Part shown: positions 8,324 through 15,119 of the stretch, piece by piece | Numbering within the stretch: the stretch's first letter is position 1 | Layout of the letters: every line of letters begins with the position of its first letter | Assembly: GCA_002721875.1 (NCBI GenBank) | Contig: PBLU01000028.1 | Location: forward strand, 1-15,215 | Direction of reading: 5' to 3' | Origin: Chloroflexota bacterium | GTDB taxonomy: Bacteria; Chloroflexota; Dehalococcoidia; UBA1151; TMED-70 | Length of the DNA: 15,215 nt | The notes under the pieces: model-generated | Seen by the model: the letters and a program-made list of their open reading frames with translations, nothing else | Told to the model about the DNA's origin: nothing | The model's database searches: none | Position numbers and translations under genes: made by a program

Positions 8324-9493
8324 CTATTTGAATGGACTTAATTGTTCAAAATTACCTAATACAATTTCTGTTGGATCTAATTTTAAGTGCTTCTCTAGAA
8401 GAGTTCCATAAACACCTCTATAATCAAAAGTATGTTTAAGGTCTTCTCCGTTTAGCCATTCACTTGGTTCAATTGAAGGATATTCAGAATAAAGTCCGCC
8501 ATTTACTCTATTACCAATTATGAAAGCACCACCACCAGAGCCATGATCAGTACCTGATCCGTTATCTTTCATTCTTCTACCAAACTCAGAGAAGACTAAG
8601 ACAACTATTTCATCTGATGCATCATGTTCTTCAAGATCGGCCATAAAGTCTTTTAATCCTTGTGAAAGTTCTCCCATCAACCTATCATGTGCGGGCATTT
8701 CTTGTGCATGATGATCATAGCCACCGTGTTGAGTATAAAATACTCTAGTGCCTAGATCGGCTGTATGAACTCTAACAACATCTCTAAGAGCTTTAGCTAT
8801 AGAATTGTCTGCATATTCAATTGAAGATTTATATTTAGCTGGAACATCTTTCAACATATCTGCCCCCTGAAGTACCCCAGAACCAGTGTTAGCTAAATAA
8901 TTCATAACTACGCCTGATTCATGACGTCCACCCATCCATTCATCGGCTGGTGTGTACATTCTAGAAAAAACATCTAAATTTGCCATTCTTTGGTTATTAT
9001 CTTCTATAGATGTCATTAGTCCGTAATTATCAAGATTATCTACACTAGTTGCTATAACTCCCGGTGCTGCCAAGGCTCTTGGAAGTCCTTTTCCAAAACT
9101 AACTGCAGTTAATGGGTTTGAGCTATTAGGGTCAAGTTCTCTGATTACCTTTGCTAACCAACCTTCAGTAGCAACAGCGTTAGGTTCACAAGTGTGCCAT
9201 ATATCCATAGCTCTAAAATGAGATCTAGATGAGTTTTCATAACCTATCCCCTGAACTATTGCCATTTTTCCTTGTTTATAAATTTCTCTAAATGGTTCAG
9301 CATTGGGATGAAATGCAAGTTCATCAGTGAATGGAAGAGATTCGCCTTCTTTATGACCTACATAATTTCTAACATCATAGTAAATTCCATTGGTAAAAGG
9401 TATAACAGTGTTTAGAAAATCATTCCCACCAGATAACTGAACAACTACAAGTACTGGATCTTTTTGTCCAGATTTCTTTTTTTGAGTTACCAT
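8324..9493 (-). CDS. DUF1501 family protein (alkaline phosphatase/sulfatase-like fold), no Tat signal
   Basis: A 389-residue member of the DUF1501 family (PF07394). Recognised from VVVQLSGGNDFLNTVIPF at 16-33, SSRSHFRAMDIWHTCEPN near residue 85-100, TQHGGYDHHAQEMPAHDRL, VLVFSEFGRR and GTDHGSGGGAFIIG at about 314-327. The conserved Asp/His residues in these blocks are the expected metal ligands of an alkaline phosphatase-like core. Many relatives start with a twin-arginine signal; here the protein begins MVTQKKKSGQKDP and goes straight into the first core strand, so it is apparently cytoplasmic. The biochemical function of the family is unknown. It follows the DUF1800 gene by 13 bp with an AAGGAG ribosome site, the usual pairing for these families, and is followed by the NHL gene. 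Confidence 0.93.
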   Translation of the reverse strand: MVTQKKKSGQKDPVLVVVQLSGGNDFLNTVIPFTNGIYYDVRNYVGHKEGESLPFTDELAFHPNAEPFREIYKQGKMAIVQGIGYENSSRSHFRAMDIWHTCEPNAVATEGWLAKVIRELDPNSSNPLTAVSFGKGLPRALAAPGVIATSVDNLDNYGLMTSIEDNNQRMANLDVFSRMYTPADEWMGGRHESGVVMNYLANTGSGVLQGADMLKDVPAKYKSSIEYADNSIAKALRDVVRVHTADLGTRVFYTQHGGYDHHAQEMPAHDRLMGELSQGLKDFMADLEEHDASDEIVVLVFSEFGRRMKDNGSGTDHGSGGGAFIIGNRVNGGLYSEYPSIEPSEWLNGEDLKHTFDYRGVYGTLLEKHLKLDPTEIVLGNFEQLSPFK

Positions 9494-9506
9494 TATTCTA
9501 TACTCC

Positions 9507-10904
9507 TTAAGCTAATTGAAATTCTGGAGATGAAACTAAAAGTATATACAGTTGTATAACTTTCTTTCTTACATCCGCAGAGTCATTTTTATTTCCAACT
9601 GTTGGGCCTTTTGAAGCAATTTCTAAAAGTTGCACAAATGTCTGATCGCTTACTTCTAGGTGGCCTGCTTTTTCTAAGACTCCATTTACTAATTGTTCTG
9701 AAGATAATTCAGAATCAGAGTAAATTAAGCTATCAACTAATGATTTAGATCCAGAATTATTCATATCACTAATAAGATCAACAGCGTAGTTAATTCTCTC
9801 AGTAAGAGATCCACCATCTATCCATTCTTTTCCTGTATGCCAACCTTCAACTGTTGGAGGATCTAAAAGTGTTTGCCCCATTACAGTACTTAATCCATGT
9901 AAACCACTTAGTCTAGGGTCTTTAGGACCTAAATCTGATGTTAGTTTCAATGTACTAGCTATGAATTCTGCAGGGCATTTAACTCTCTTGAACATTGAAT
10001 TCTTAAAGAAGTCAGATTTGAACATTGCTCTCATTACCTCTTTCATATCTGCATCTGAATCTAAAAATGTCTTAACAAGAATTTCCATAGCTTCTTGATC
10101 CTTAGGGGGTTCTATACTCCATGCTGGAATTTGTGGTTCATCTGCAACAAAAAAATTGTACAGATGTCTAGATATGAATTTTGCACATGCATCTGTTTTA
10201 ACAATGATCTCGATTATATCTTCGCCATTAAAGTTGCCTTTATTACCAAGAAATTCTTTTTCTCCATTGTCATGATCTTTTTTATCAAATATAAACTGAG
10301 ACTTAAAGTGGCCGTATGGATAAAGTGGTATTGGCTGCTCAAATGTCCAACCAGTAAAAGCCCTGGAAGCTTGTTTTATATCATCTTCTGTATAGTTACC
10401 TATACCCATTGAAAATAATTCAAGCAACTCTCTTCCAAAGTTTTCATTTATATTTTTCCCGTGATTTTCGCAGTTATCAAGCCAAAATATCATAGCTGGG
10501 TCAGAAGCAAGGTCTCTCAAAAGAATCCTAAGATTTAATAAACAGTTAGTTCTGAGCATTGCAATGTGATCGATCATTGTTGGACCTTGTTCACTCTTTG
10601 TCCAACCTGTGGCAAAAACATGGTGCCAAAATAAGGTCATTTTTTCTTGCAATGGCTTCTTAGAATTTATCATCCTATAGAACCATTTAGTATTATCCAT
10701 TCCAAAATTATCAGTTGAATGTAATTGGGGATAGTATCTAGAAAGTATATCCTCATCCTGCAAATCATCGATTTTTTCTATATCAACTAAGTTATCAACA
10801 ATGTCATCGTAATCTTTAGATGATAAGTCTTCAAGCATTTTTGGTGTAGTTCCAAAACCAGCTCTCCTATATAAATGTGCAATTAAAGCTTTATCAGTAG
10901 CCAT
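9507..10904 (-). CDS. DUF1800 family protein
   Basis: A 465-residue member of DUF1800 (PF08811). Diagnostic blocks are the N-terminal HLYRRAGFGTTP (about 10-21), the WHHVFATGW block near residue 90, and NENFGRELLELFSMGIGNYT followed by QASRAFTGWTFE near 152-190. C-terminal FIASTLKL and PPTVEGWHTGKEWI segments also fit. The molecular function of the family is not established; DUF1800 and DUF1501 genes are very often adjacent and are presumed partners. No leader peptide is seen before the YRRAGFG block, so export is not indicated. ATG at 10904 has GAGGAG upstream. It is the first gene of a run of eight closely spaced minus-strand genes; the 92-bp A/T-rich gap before it probably holds their promoter. 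Confidence 0.92.
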   Translation of the reverse strand: MATDKALIAHLYRRAGFGTTPKMLEDLSSKDYDDIVDNLVDIEKIDDLQDEDILSRYYPQLHSTDNFGMDNTKWFYRMINSKKPLQEKMTLFWHHVFATGWTKSEQGPTMIDHIAMLRTNCLLNLRILLRDLASDPAMIFWLDNCENHGKNINENFGRELLELFSMGIGNYTEDDIKQASRAFTGWTFEQPIPLYPYGHFKSQFIFDKKDHDNGEKEFLGNKGNFNGEDIIEIIVKTDACAKFISRHLYNFFVADEPQIPAWSIEPPKDQEAMEILVKTFLDSDADMKEVMRAMFKSDFFKNSMFKRVKCPAEFIASTLKLTSDLGPKDPRLSGLHGLSTVMGQTLLDPPTVEGWHTGKEWIDGGSLTERINYAVDLISDMNNSGSKSLVDSLIYSDSELSSEQLVNGVLEKAGHLEVSDQTFVQLLEIASKGPTVGNKNDSADVRKKVIQLYILLVSSPEFQLA

Positions 10905-10996
10905 ATTCTCCTCAAAATGAAAATTTTTTATCCTATTAAAAATACCTATTTTTTTATAATTTTACAAGAAAATATAAATACAAATTTAATTTTTTT
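10905..10996 (-). promoter_or_regulatory. A/T-rich leader of the eight-gene cassette; candidate promoter region
   Basis: This 92-bp gap separates the hydroxyacid dehydrogenase stop from the DUF1800 start. Read on the minus strand it is almost entirely A/T, contains TTGTAT followed 18 bases later by TTATAA (a weak -35/-10 pair), and ends in GAGGAG before the ATG. No convincing hairpin with a T-tract is present, so the upstream gene may read through into the cassette. The promoter call is by position and weak motif match only. Confidence 0.3.
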
Positions 10997-12076
10997 CTAC
11001 ATAAAGTCAAAGTCAGTTACGGGATCCGGAATATTATCCCATTTATTTGAGCCATTCGTTCGCATAATTGTAATAACTCTTTTTACATCTGGATTTGCTA
11101 AGCCCCATAGTTTTTGACCAGTTAGTATATTTACTGCATTTTGAGCCCATCTCTTGGATCCTTCAGAGGCAGTAAAATCTGAACCTCCTGCATAATGAGG
11201 AGTTATAAATAAGTTATCTGATTTTAATAATGGAGATTCTGCATCTAGAGGTTCAATTTCAGTAACATCTATCCCAGCAGAATAAATAATATCATTATTT
11301 AGTGCATGAGCTAAATCTGACTCATTAACAATTGGCCCTCTAGCACAATTAATAAATATTACATTATCTTTCATTTTAGAAAATGCATCTAAATTAAATG
11401 CATGATTGTTTTCAGCGGTAGCTGGTGAATGAACTGTAATGATATCACTTTGAGATATTAGTTCATCAAAAGATACTAATTTAACTCCATATAAATCAGC
11501 TACTGATTGAGGAATATAAGGATCATGAGCAATTATTTTTTCTGGTCCAAATCCTTTGATTCTGTTTGAAAATGCTCTTCCGATATTACCAAAACCATAG
11601 ATTCCAACTGTTGTTCCTGCAATTCTTCTAAGTCGATTTCTTGCAGGCATTAATTTAGATGGATCGTCTGACCAAGCACCTTCTTTAGTATATTTATTTA
11701 ATTCAGGTACTTGCCTTGTAATAGTTAGTAACATAGCCATTGCATGATCTGCAACTTCTGATGTATTTATACCTGGTGTATTTGTTACACATATGCCTAA
11801 CTCTGTTGCTGCTTCTAGATCAATAGAGTCTACTCCAACACCAGATCTTCCTACCATTTTAAGTTTTGGTAAACTTTCTAAAACTTTTCTTGTTGTATGT
11901 GGAACCGTTCCAACCAACATTACATCTGCATCTTTTCCCGCAGAAATCATATCATTCTCATTGCCACACGCTACTACTTCAACTTCCAATCCTGCTTCGT
12001 TAAGAACATCAAGCATAGTTTGTGGTGGTCCACTTCTACCTGCTGTACTTTGCGTTATAACAACTTTATGTGACAT
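10997..12076 (-). CDS. D-2-hydroxyacid dehydrogenase (D-3-phosphoglycerate dehydrogenase-like), NAD-dependent
   Basis: A complete 359-residue member of the D-isomer 2-hydroxyacid dehydrogenase family. The NAD-binding GFGNIG is at 161-166 and D185 (AHDPY) sits where an acidic residue selects NAD over NADP. The catalytic trio is Arg246 (NCARGPIVNE), Glu275 (IEPL) and His294 (TPHYAGGS), at family spacing. The substrate-loop block SGVGVDSIDL (78-87) is present. There is no ACT domain, so it is not a long regulated SerA; beyond the usual core it has a C-terminal tail of roughly 30 residues (VITIMRTNGSNKWDN onward) of unknown role. It reduces a 2-oxo acid or oxidises a D-2-hydroxyacid; the substrate could be phosphoglycerate, glycerate, or another hydroxyacid. 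The ATG at 12076 follows AAGGAG at 7-8 bp. It reads towards the cassette, 92 bp ahead of it, and is divergent from the amidase gene. Confidence 0.9.
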   Translation of the reverse strand: MSHKVVITQSTAGRSGPPQTMLDVLNEAGLEVEVVACGNENDMISAGKDADVMLVGTVPHTTRKVLESLPKLKMVGRSGVGVDSIDLEAATELGICVTNTPGINTSEVADHAMAMLLTITRQVPELNKYTKEGAWSDDPSKLMPARNRLRRIAGTTVGIYGFGNIGRAFSNRIKGFGPEKIIAHDPYIPQSVADLYGVKLVSFDELISQSDIITVHSPATAENNHAFNLDAFSKMKDNVIFINCARGPIVNESDLAHALNNDIIYSAGIDVTEIEPLDAESPLLKSDNLFITPHYAGGSDFTASEGSKRWAQNAVNILTGQKLWGLANPDVKRVITIMRTNGSNKWDNIPDPVTDFDFM

Positions 12077-12158
12077 AAGTATCTCCTTTGAAAAATTTAT
12101 GTAATATTCTTAAAAAAATAGTATATAACTAGAAATAGAAAAAAACTAAATAAATAAT
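12077..12158. promoter_or_regulatory. Divergent promoter region between hydroxyacid dehydrogenase and amidase genes
   Basis: Both flanking genes start from this 82-bp A/T-rich spacer, so it must hold a promoter for each strand. For the plus strand, TTGAAA (12088-12093) is 17 bases from TAAAAA (12111-12116). For the minus strand, TATACT at 12125-12120 is a -10 candidate with no good -35. A short inverted repeat TAGT-N5-ACTA (12119-12131) overlaps the minus-strand -10 and might be an operator. The dehydrogenase has a clear AAGGAG; the amidase has none. Individual elements are weak matches in A/T-rich DNA. Confidence 0.4.
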
Positions 12159-13598
12159 ATGACTAATAATAATTTTGGATATCTTTCAATAAATGAACTT
12201 CATAATCTATACAAGACTAAAGAAACCTCACCAATTGAAGTAATAAAAGAAACTCTTGAGAATATATATAAATTGAACAATGAGTTAAATGCTTACATAA
12301 CAATAACAGAGGATTATGCATTATCTAAAGCAAAAGAAGCTGAAAAAAAATTCTTAAAAAATGAAAATATAAACTTACTAACTGGGATTCCAATACCTAT
12401 AAAAGATGTCGAACCAATGAAAGATTATAGATGTACTTTTGGCTCGTTACCACGAGATGAAATTTCAAAAAATGATTCAATGGTTGTAAGAAAAATAAAA
12501 CAACATGATGGAATAATAGTTGGAAAAACTAATACACCTGAATATGGACAAGCTGGAACTTCAGATAATAGAGTTTTTGGATCAACATATAATCCTTGGA
12601 ATAAGAAAATGACCTCGGGTGGATCTAGTGGTGGTTCAGCTGTTTCAGTTAGTTCTGGTATAACTTCTGTTGGTCAAGGTGGTGATGGAGGAGGATCAAT
12701 AAGAATCCCTGCTTCATTTTGTGGAGTTTATGGAATAAAGCCTACTCAAGGAAGAATTTCAAGAATAGTTGAAGGTAATGTCAGATATAACGTTGTAAAT
12801 AATGCAACATCAGGACCTATAACTAGATTTGTTGAAGATTCAGCCATTTTACTAAATGTTTTATCGGGATTTTCTGATGAAGGTGAATATATTACGATCA
12901 AAAATAAAGGGTTAAATTTAGACAAACTAGACGAGAATAAAAATTTCAAAATAGCTTATAGTCCATCAATAGGTAATGCAAATGTTGATAATGAAGTGGC
13001 AAAAAATGTTTTAGATGCATTAAAAAAATATGAGAAAAATTTTGATTGTGAAATTGATGAAATAAATTTTTACCCAGAATCATCTCAGGAAATATATGAT
13101 ATATTTTTTGATTTTTTCTGTACAAAAGGATATGCTAGCGATCCAGACTTAATTGATGATAAAAATAATGCTGAGAAAGTAACGGATTATCTTAAGAGAA
13201 ATTGGGAGCATGGTAAAAAAGTATCTGGAAGCAGAATGTTTGAATGTTATAACAAAATTGGATACTACAGAGATTATCTAAACAAATTATTTAATGAATA
13301 TGATCTACTTATTACACCTACTATGGCTACTACTGCTTTTGAGGTCAATAACCCTCCGAGTAAAATTAATGGAGTTGCGGTAAATGATCTATTATGGGAT
13401 TTCACTCCATTAACTTACTATTTCAATCTCACTGGAAATCCAGCCGCAACTATTCCTGTTGAAAATTCTTCAGATAATTTACCTATAGGATTACAAATAG
13501 TGGGACCAATGGAAAATGAATTTGATGTTCTTAATATTTCAAAGCAATTTCAAAATATGCTTAATTGGCAAACTAAAAAAGCAACTATATCTGTATAG
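12159..13598 (+). CDS. Amidase-signature family hydrolase
   Basis: A complete 479-residue amidase-signature enzyme, which hydrolyses or transfers amide nitrogen in the cytoplasm. The Ser-cisSer-Lys triad is visible at family spacing: Lys82 (GIPIPIKD), Ser157 (TSGGSSGGSAV) and nucleophile Ser180 (GQGGDGGGSIRIPA). The next block FCGVYGIKPTQGRIS is also standard. The GDGGGSIR sequence, in place of GDTGGSIR, and the lack of gatB or gatC nearby argue for a stand-alone amidase rather than the GatA subunit of tRNA amidotransferase. Substrate unknown. The ATG at 12159 is the first in frame; upstream is A-rich with no Shine-Dalgarno. The 3' end overlaps the convergent metallo-hydrolase gene by 14 bp. 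No signal peptide. Confidence 0.9.
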   Translation: MTNNNFGYLSINELHNLYKTKETSPIEVIKETLENIYKLNNELNAYITITEDYALSKAKEAEKKFLKNENINLLTGIPIPIKDVEPMKDYRCTFGSLPRDEISKNDSMVVRKIKQHDGIIVGKTNTPEYGQAGTSDNRVFGSTYNPWNKKMTSGGSSGGSAVSVSSGITSVGQGGDGGGSIRIPASFCGVYGIKPTQGRISRIVEGNVRYNVVNNATSGPITRFVEDSAILLNVLSGFSDEGEYITIKNKGLNLDKLDENKNFKIAYSPSIGNANVDNEVAKNVLDALKKYEKNFDCEIDEINFYPESSQEIYDIFFDFFCTKGYASDPDLIDDKNNAEKVTDYLKRNWEHGKKVSGSRMFECYNKIGYYRDYLNKLFNEYDLLITPTMATTAFEVNNPPSKINGVAVNDLLWDFTPLTYYFNLTGNPAATIPVENSSDNLPIGLQIVGPMENEFDVLNISKQFQNMLNWQTKKATISV

Positions 13599-14412
13599 GC
13601 TCCCAAGCAATTTTATTATTATTTGAAACTATTCTACCTATTGCTTTAGAATCTGGTAAATGGCCAGTACAAATCAACCAGTTATTTTCTTCTGCAGATT
13701 TCAATAATCCAACTCTAGAAATAGTGGACATTGTTGTATTCCAATCAAAAATTGGGCACCAATAATTTTCAAAAATCTGAGCCTCATTATGAAACAAATC
13801 TCCAGTGAATATAAGTTTTTCAGATTCATTTATTTCTATTACTAAGCATTGATGACCTGGAGTATGTCCATTTGCAGGAAGTGAAAATACTTTATCCACT
13901 ATCTTTTCTCTTCCTTCTATAAGCCTTAATGCTCCTAATTCTTTTAATGGCTGTATCTGTTTTATAAAGTCTTCATTTGGATTATTAGTATAAAAATCAA
14001 AGTCAAATTTTGATATAAGATATTCTGCATTAGGAAAAGTTAAGACAGGTTTGCCAGAATCCCAATTTATATTCCAACCAATGTGATCTCCATGAGTATG
14101 AGTAATATAAACGTAATTTATATCTTCTGGGCTTACAGATAAATTATTAAGGTTATTAATCAATTGGCCCCCTTCGTTTGAATGTTCATATGGACCAGGA
14201 CCCATTCCAGTATCAACAAGAATTTTTTCATTTAAAGTTTCTAAAAGATAACCTCTCCAAGTTGATTGGATCGTACCATCTTCATTTTGTGCGAAGGATT
14301 TATAATTTTCCCAATCAGAATCTGATACATTTGGATAGACTAAATCTGGATCTCGTTTGACTCCTAATAAGTCGTTGATTAAGTATATTTTAAATTCATC
14401 TATATTGAGCAT
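13585..14412 (-). CDS. Metallo-beta-lactamase-fold hydrolase (lactonase-like)
   Basis: A 275-residue MBL-fold metal hydrolase. The zinc motif HxHxDH is THTHGDHIG with H105, H107, D109 and H110; the later ligands are in GHTPGHQC and FTGDLFH, and a final GHLP lies near the C-terminus. An IDTG-like strand (ILVDTGMG, 64-71) precedes them. The pattern resembles the N-acyl-homoserine lactonase/AttM-type subgroup, but the substrate could be another lactone, ester or thioester. The start is taken as ATG at 14412 (MLNIDEFKIY), which has AAGGAG at 14424-14419; an open frame extends 62 codons further upstream but would run into the divergent peroxiredoxin gene and has low-complexity, unrelated sequence. 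Tail overlaps the amidase by 14 bp. No export signal. Confidence 0.88.
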   Translation of the reverse strand: MLNIDEFKIYLINDLLGVKRDPDLVYPNVSDSDWENYKSFAQNEDGTIQSTWRGYLLETLNEKILVDTGMGPGPYEHSNEGGQLINNLNNLSVSPEDINYVYITHTHGDHIGWNINWDSGKPVLTFPNAEYLISKFDFDFYTNNPNEDFIKQIQPLKELGALRLIEGREKIVDKVFSLPANGHTPGHQCLVIEINESEKLIFTGDLFHNEAQIFENYWCPIFDWNTTMSTISRVGLLKSAEENNWLICTGHLPDSKAIGRIVSNNNKIAWEPIQI

Positions 14413-14418
14413 AAAAAG

Positions 14419-14424
14419 CTCCTT
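14419..14424 (-). promoter_or_regulatory. Shine-Dalgarno deciding the MBL hydrolase start
   Basis: AAGGAG on the minus strand, 6 bases before the ATG at 14412. It supports the 275-residue form over the longer open frame that would start at 14598 inside the peroxiredoxin gene. Confidence 0.75.
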
Positions 14425-14467
14425 TATTGCTATACTTGTAATATTATATACACAGTAAAATTTATTT

Positions 14468-14472
14468 GGAGG
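14468..14472 (+). promoter_or_regulatory. Shine-Dalgarno deciding the GTG start of the peroxiredoxin
   Basis: GGAGG, 7 bases before the GTG at 14480. An in-frame TAA at 14456-14458 blocks any longer form, and no ATG lies between, so this site fixes the unusual GTG start. Confidence 0.85.
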
Positions 14473-14479
14473 AAAAAAA

Positions 14480-14923
14480 GTGAATATCCCTGATGTTAAT
14501 TTGTTGGACTTAGAACGAAAACCTGTAAACCTAAAATCCTTTGTGGGTAAAAAAACTGTTATAGCTTTTTTCCCTGGAGCTTTTACAGGAGGTTGCACAG
14601 AAGAATTATGTAATTTCCAATCGGACTTGAAGGAATTTGATGGTTTAGGTGTTCAAATTGTTGGTATTGCCGTTGATTCTCCTTTTGCATTAACAGGTTG
14701 GTCTGAAGCGAACGATATTACTTTTCCACTACTAAGTGATTACAAAAGAGAATGTATGAAATTATTTGATGTTGAATTTGAAGGACTAGCAGGTATGGAA
14801 GGCTATAAATCTTCAAATAGAGCAGTTTTTATTGCAGATGAATCTGGAGCAATAACTTATAAATGGGTAGCTGAAAATCCTGGTGTACTACCTGATTTTG
14901 CAGACATAAAAAATAATCTATAA
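14480..14923 (+). CDS. Peroxiredoxin, BCP/PrxQ- or AhpE-like (thiol peroxidase)
   Basis: A 147-residue thioredoxin-fold peroxidase that reduces H2O2 or organic hydroperoxides. The active-site block FFPGAFTGGCTEELCNF contains the peroxidatic Cys39 with Thr36 and, five residues on, Cys44, the spacing of the resolving Cys in PrxQ/BCP. Arg in SSNRAVFI is the conserved active-site Arg. The start is GTG, set by GGAGG and an upstream in-frame stop. The N-terminus (MNIPDVNLLD) is about 7-8 residues shorter than most relatives, which begin around GDxAPDF. The gene ends only 9 bp before tRNA-Leu, so they probably share a transcript. It might protect against peroxide made by flavoenzymes such as the GMC oxidoreductase, though these are in a separate transcription unit. 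Confidence 0.9.
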   Translation: MNIPDVNLLDLERKPVNLKSFVGKKTVIAFFPGAFTGGCTEELCNFQSDLKEFDGLGVQIVGIAVDSPFALTGWSEANDITFPLLSDYKRECMKLFDVEFEGLAGMEGYKSSNRAVFIADESGAITYKWVAENPGVLPDFADIKNNL

Positions 14924-14932
14924 TTTTAATAT

Positions 14933-15016
14933 GCGGCTGTGGTGAAATGGCAGACACGCATGCCTTAGGAGCATGTGCCGAAAGGCGTGGGGGTTCGACT
15001 CCCTTCAGCCGCACCA
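14933..15016 (+). tRNA. tRNA-Leu(UAG)
   Basis: An 84-base class II tRNA including an encoded CCA. The acceptor stem pairs GCGGCTG (14933-14939) with CAGCCGC (15006-15012), followed by discriminator A and CCA. The anticodon stem CATGC/GCATG encloses the loop CTTAGGA, with anticodon TAG at 14966-14968, reading CUN leucine codons. The variable arm is a short hairpin, GCC-GAAA-GGC, as expected for Leu. The T-loop is TTCGACT. Encoded CCA means tRNA nucleotidyltransferase is not needed for this tRNA's maturation. Confidence 0.97.
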
Positions 15017-15119
15017 AAACAATCAAATATTTTTCTAGTACAAATCAAACTGAAAAATAAACTAAGTAATAATTAGACTGGGTACTCTTTAGGTACTATT
15101 TTGGAAATATAACTTTTAC
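15017..15119. other. Non-coding spacer after tRNA-Leu
   Basis: About 100 bases of A/T-rich sequence between the tRNA and the stop of the partial minus-strand frame. It contains a direct repeat of GGTACT (15081-15086 and 15092-15097, 5 bp apart) but no hairpin with a T-tract that would be a convincing terminator for either side. I see nothing else in it. Confidence 0.5.

Larger units (their letters stand above)
14413..14479. promoter_or_regulatory. Divergent promoter region between MBL hydrolase and peroxiredoxin genes
   Basis: A 67-bp spacer between two divergent starts. On the minus strand a perfect TATAAT (14448-14443) lies about 31 bp before the MBL hydrolase ATG, though no good -35 is 17 bp away. 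On the plus strand, TATACA and TAAAAT are possible -10 elements for the peroxiredoxin, followed by GGAGG. The two promoters must overlap, so expression of the two genes could be co-regulated or mutually exclusive. Confidence 0.4.

Noticed and set aside
12119..12131. Shared TAGTATATA-like motif in the lepA and amidase/dehydrogenase spacers as a regulon site
   Set aside because: Such A/T strings are expected by chance at this base composition, and copies also occur inside coding sequence.
12159..13598. Annotating the amidase as GatA (tRNA amidotransferase subunit A)
   Set aside because: The nucleophile block differs from the GatA form and no gatB or gatC is nearby.
14413..14598. 62-codon N-terminal extension of the MBL hydrolase
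   Set aside because: It would overlap the divergent peroxiredoxin, does not resemble the family, and a good Shine-Dalgarno precedes the internal ATG at 14412.
14829..15026. Minus-strand open frame across the peroxiredoxin end and the tRNA
   Set aside because: It is antisense to the tRNA gene and to a recognised coding region, and matches no family.
15081..15097. Direct repeat GGTACT-N5-GGTACT near the tRNA as an attachment site or operator
   Set aside because: Too short, not matching the tRNA 3' end, and no integrase or mobile gene is visible.
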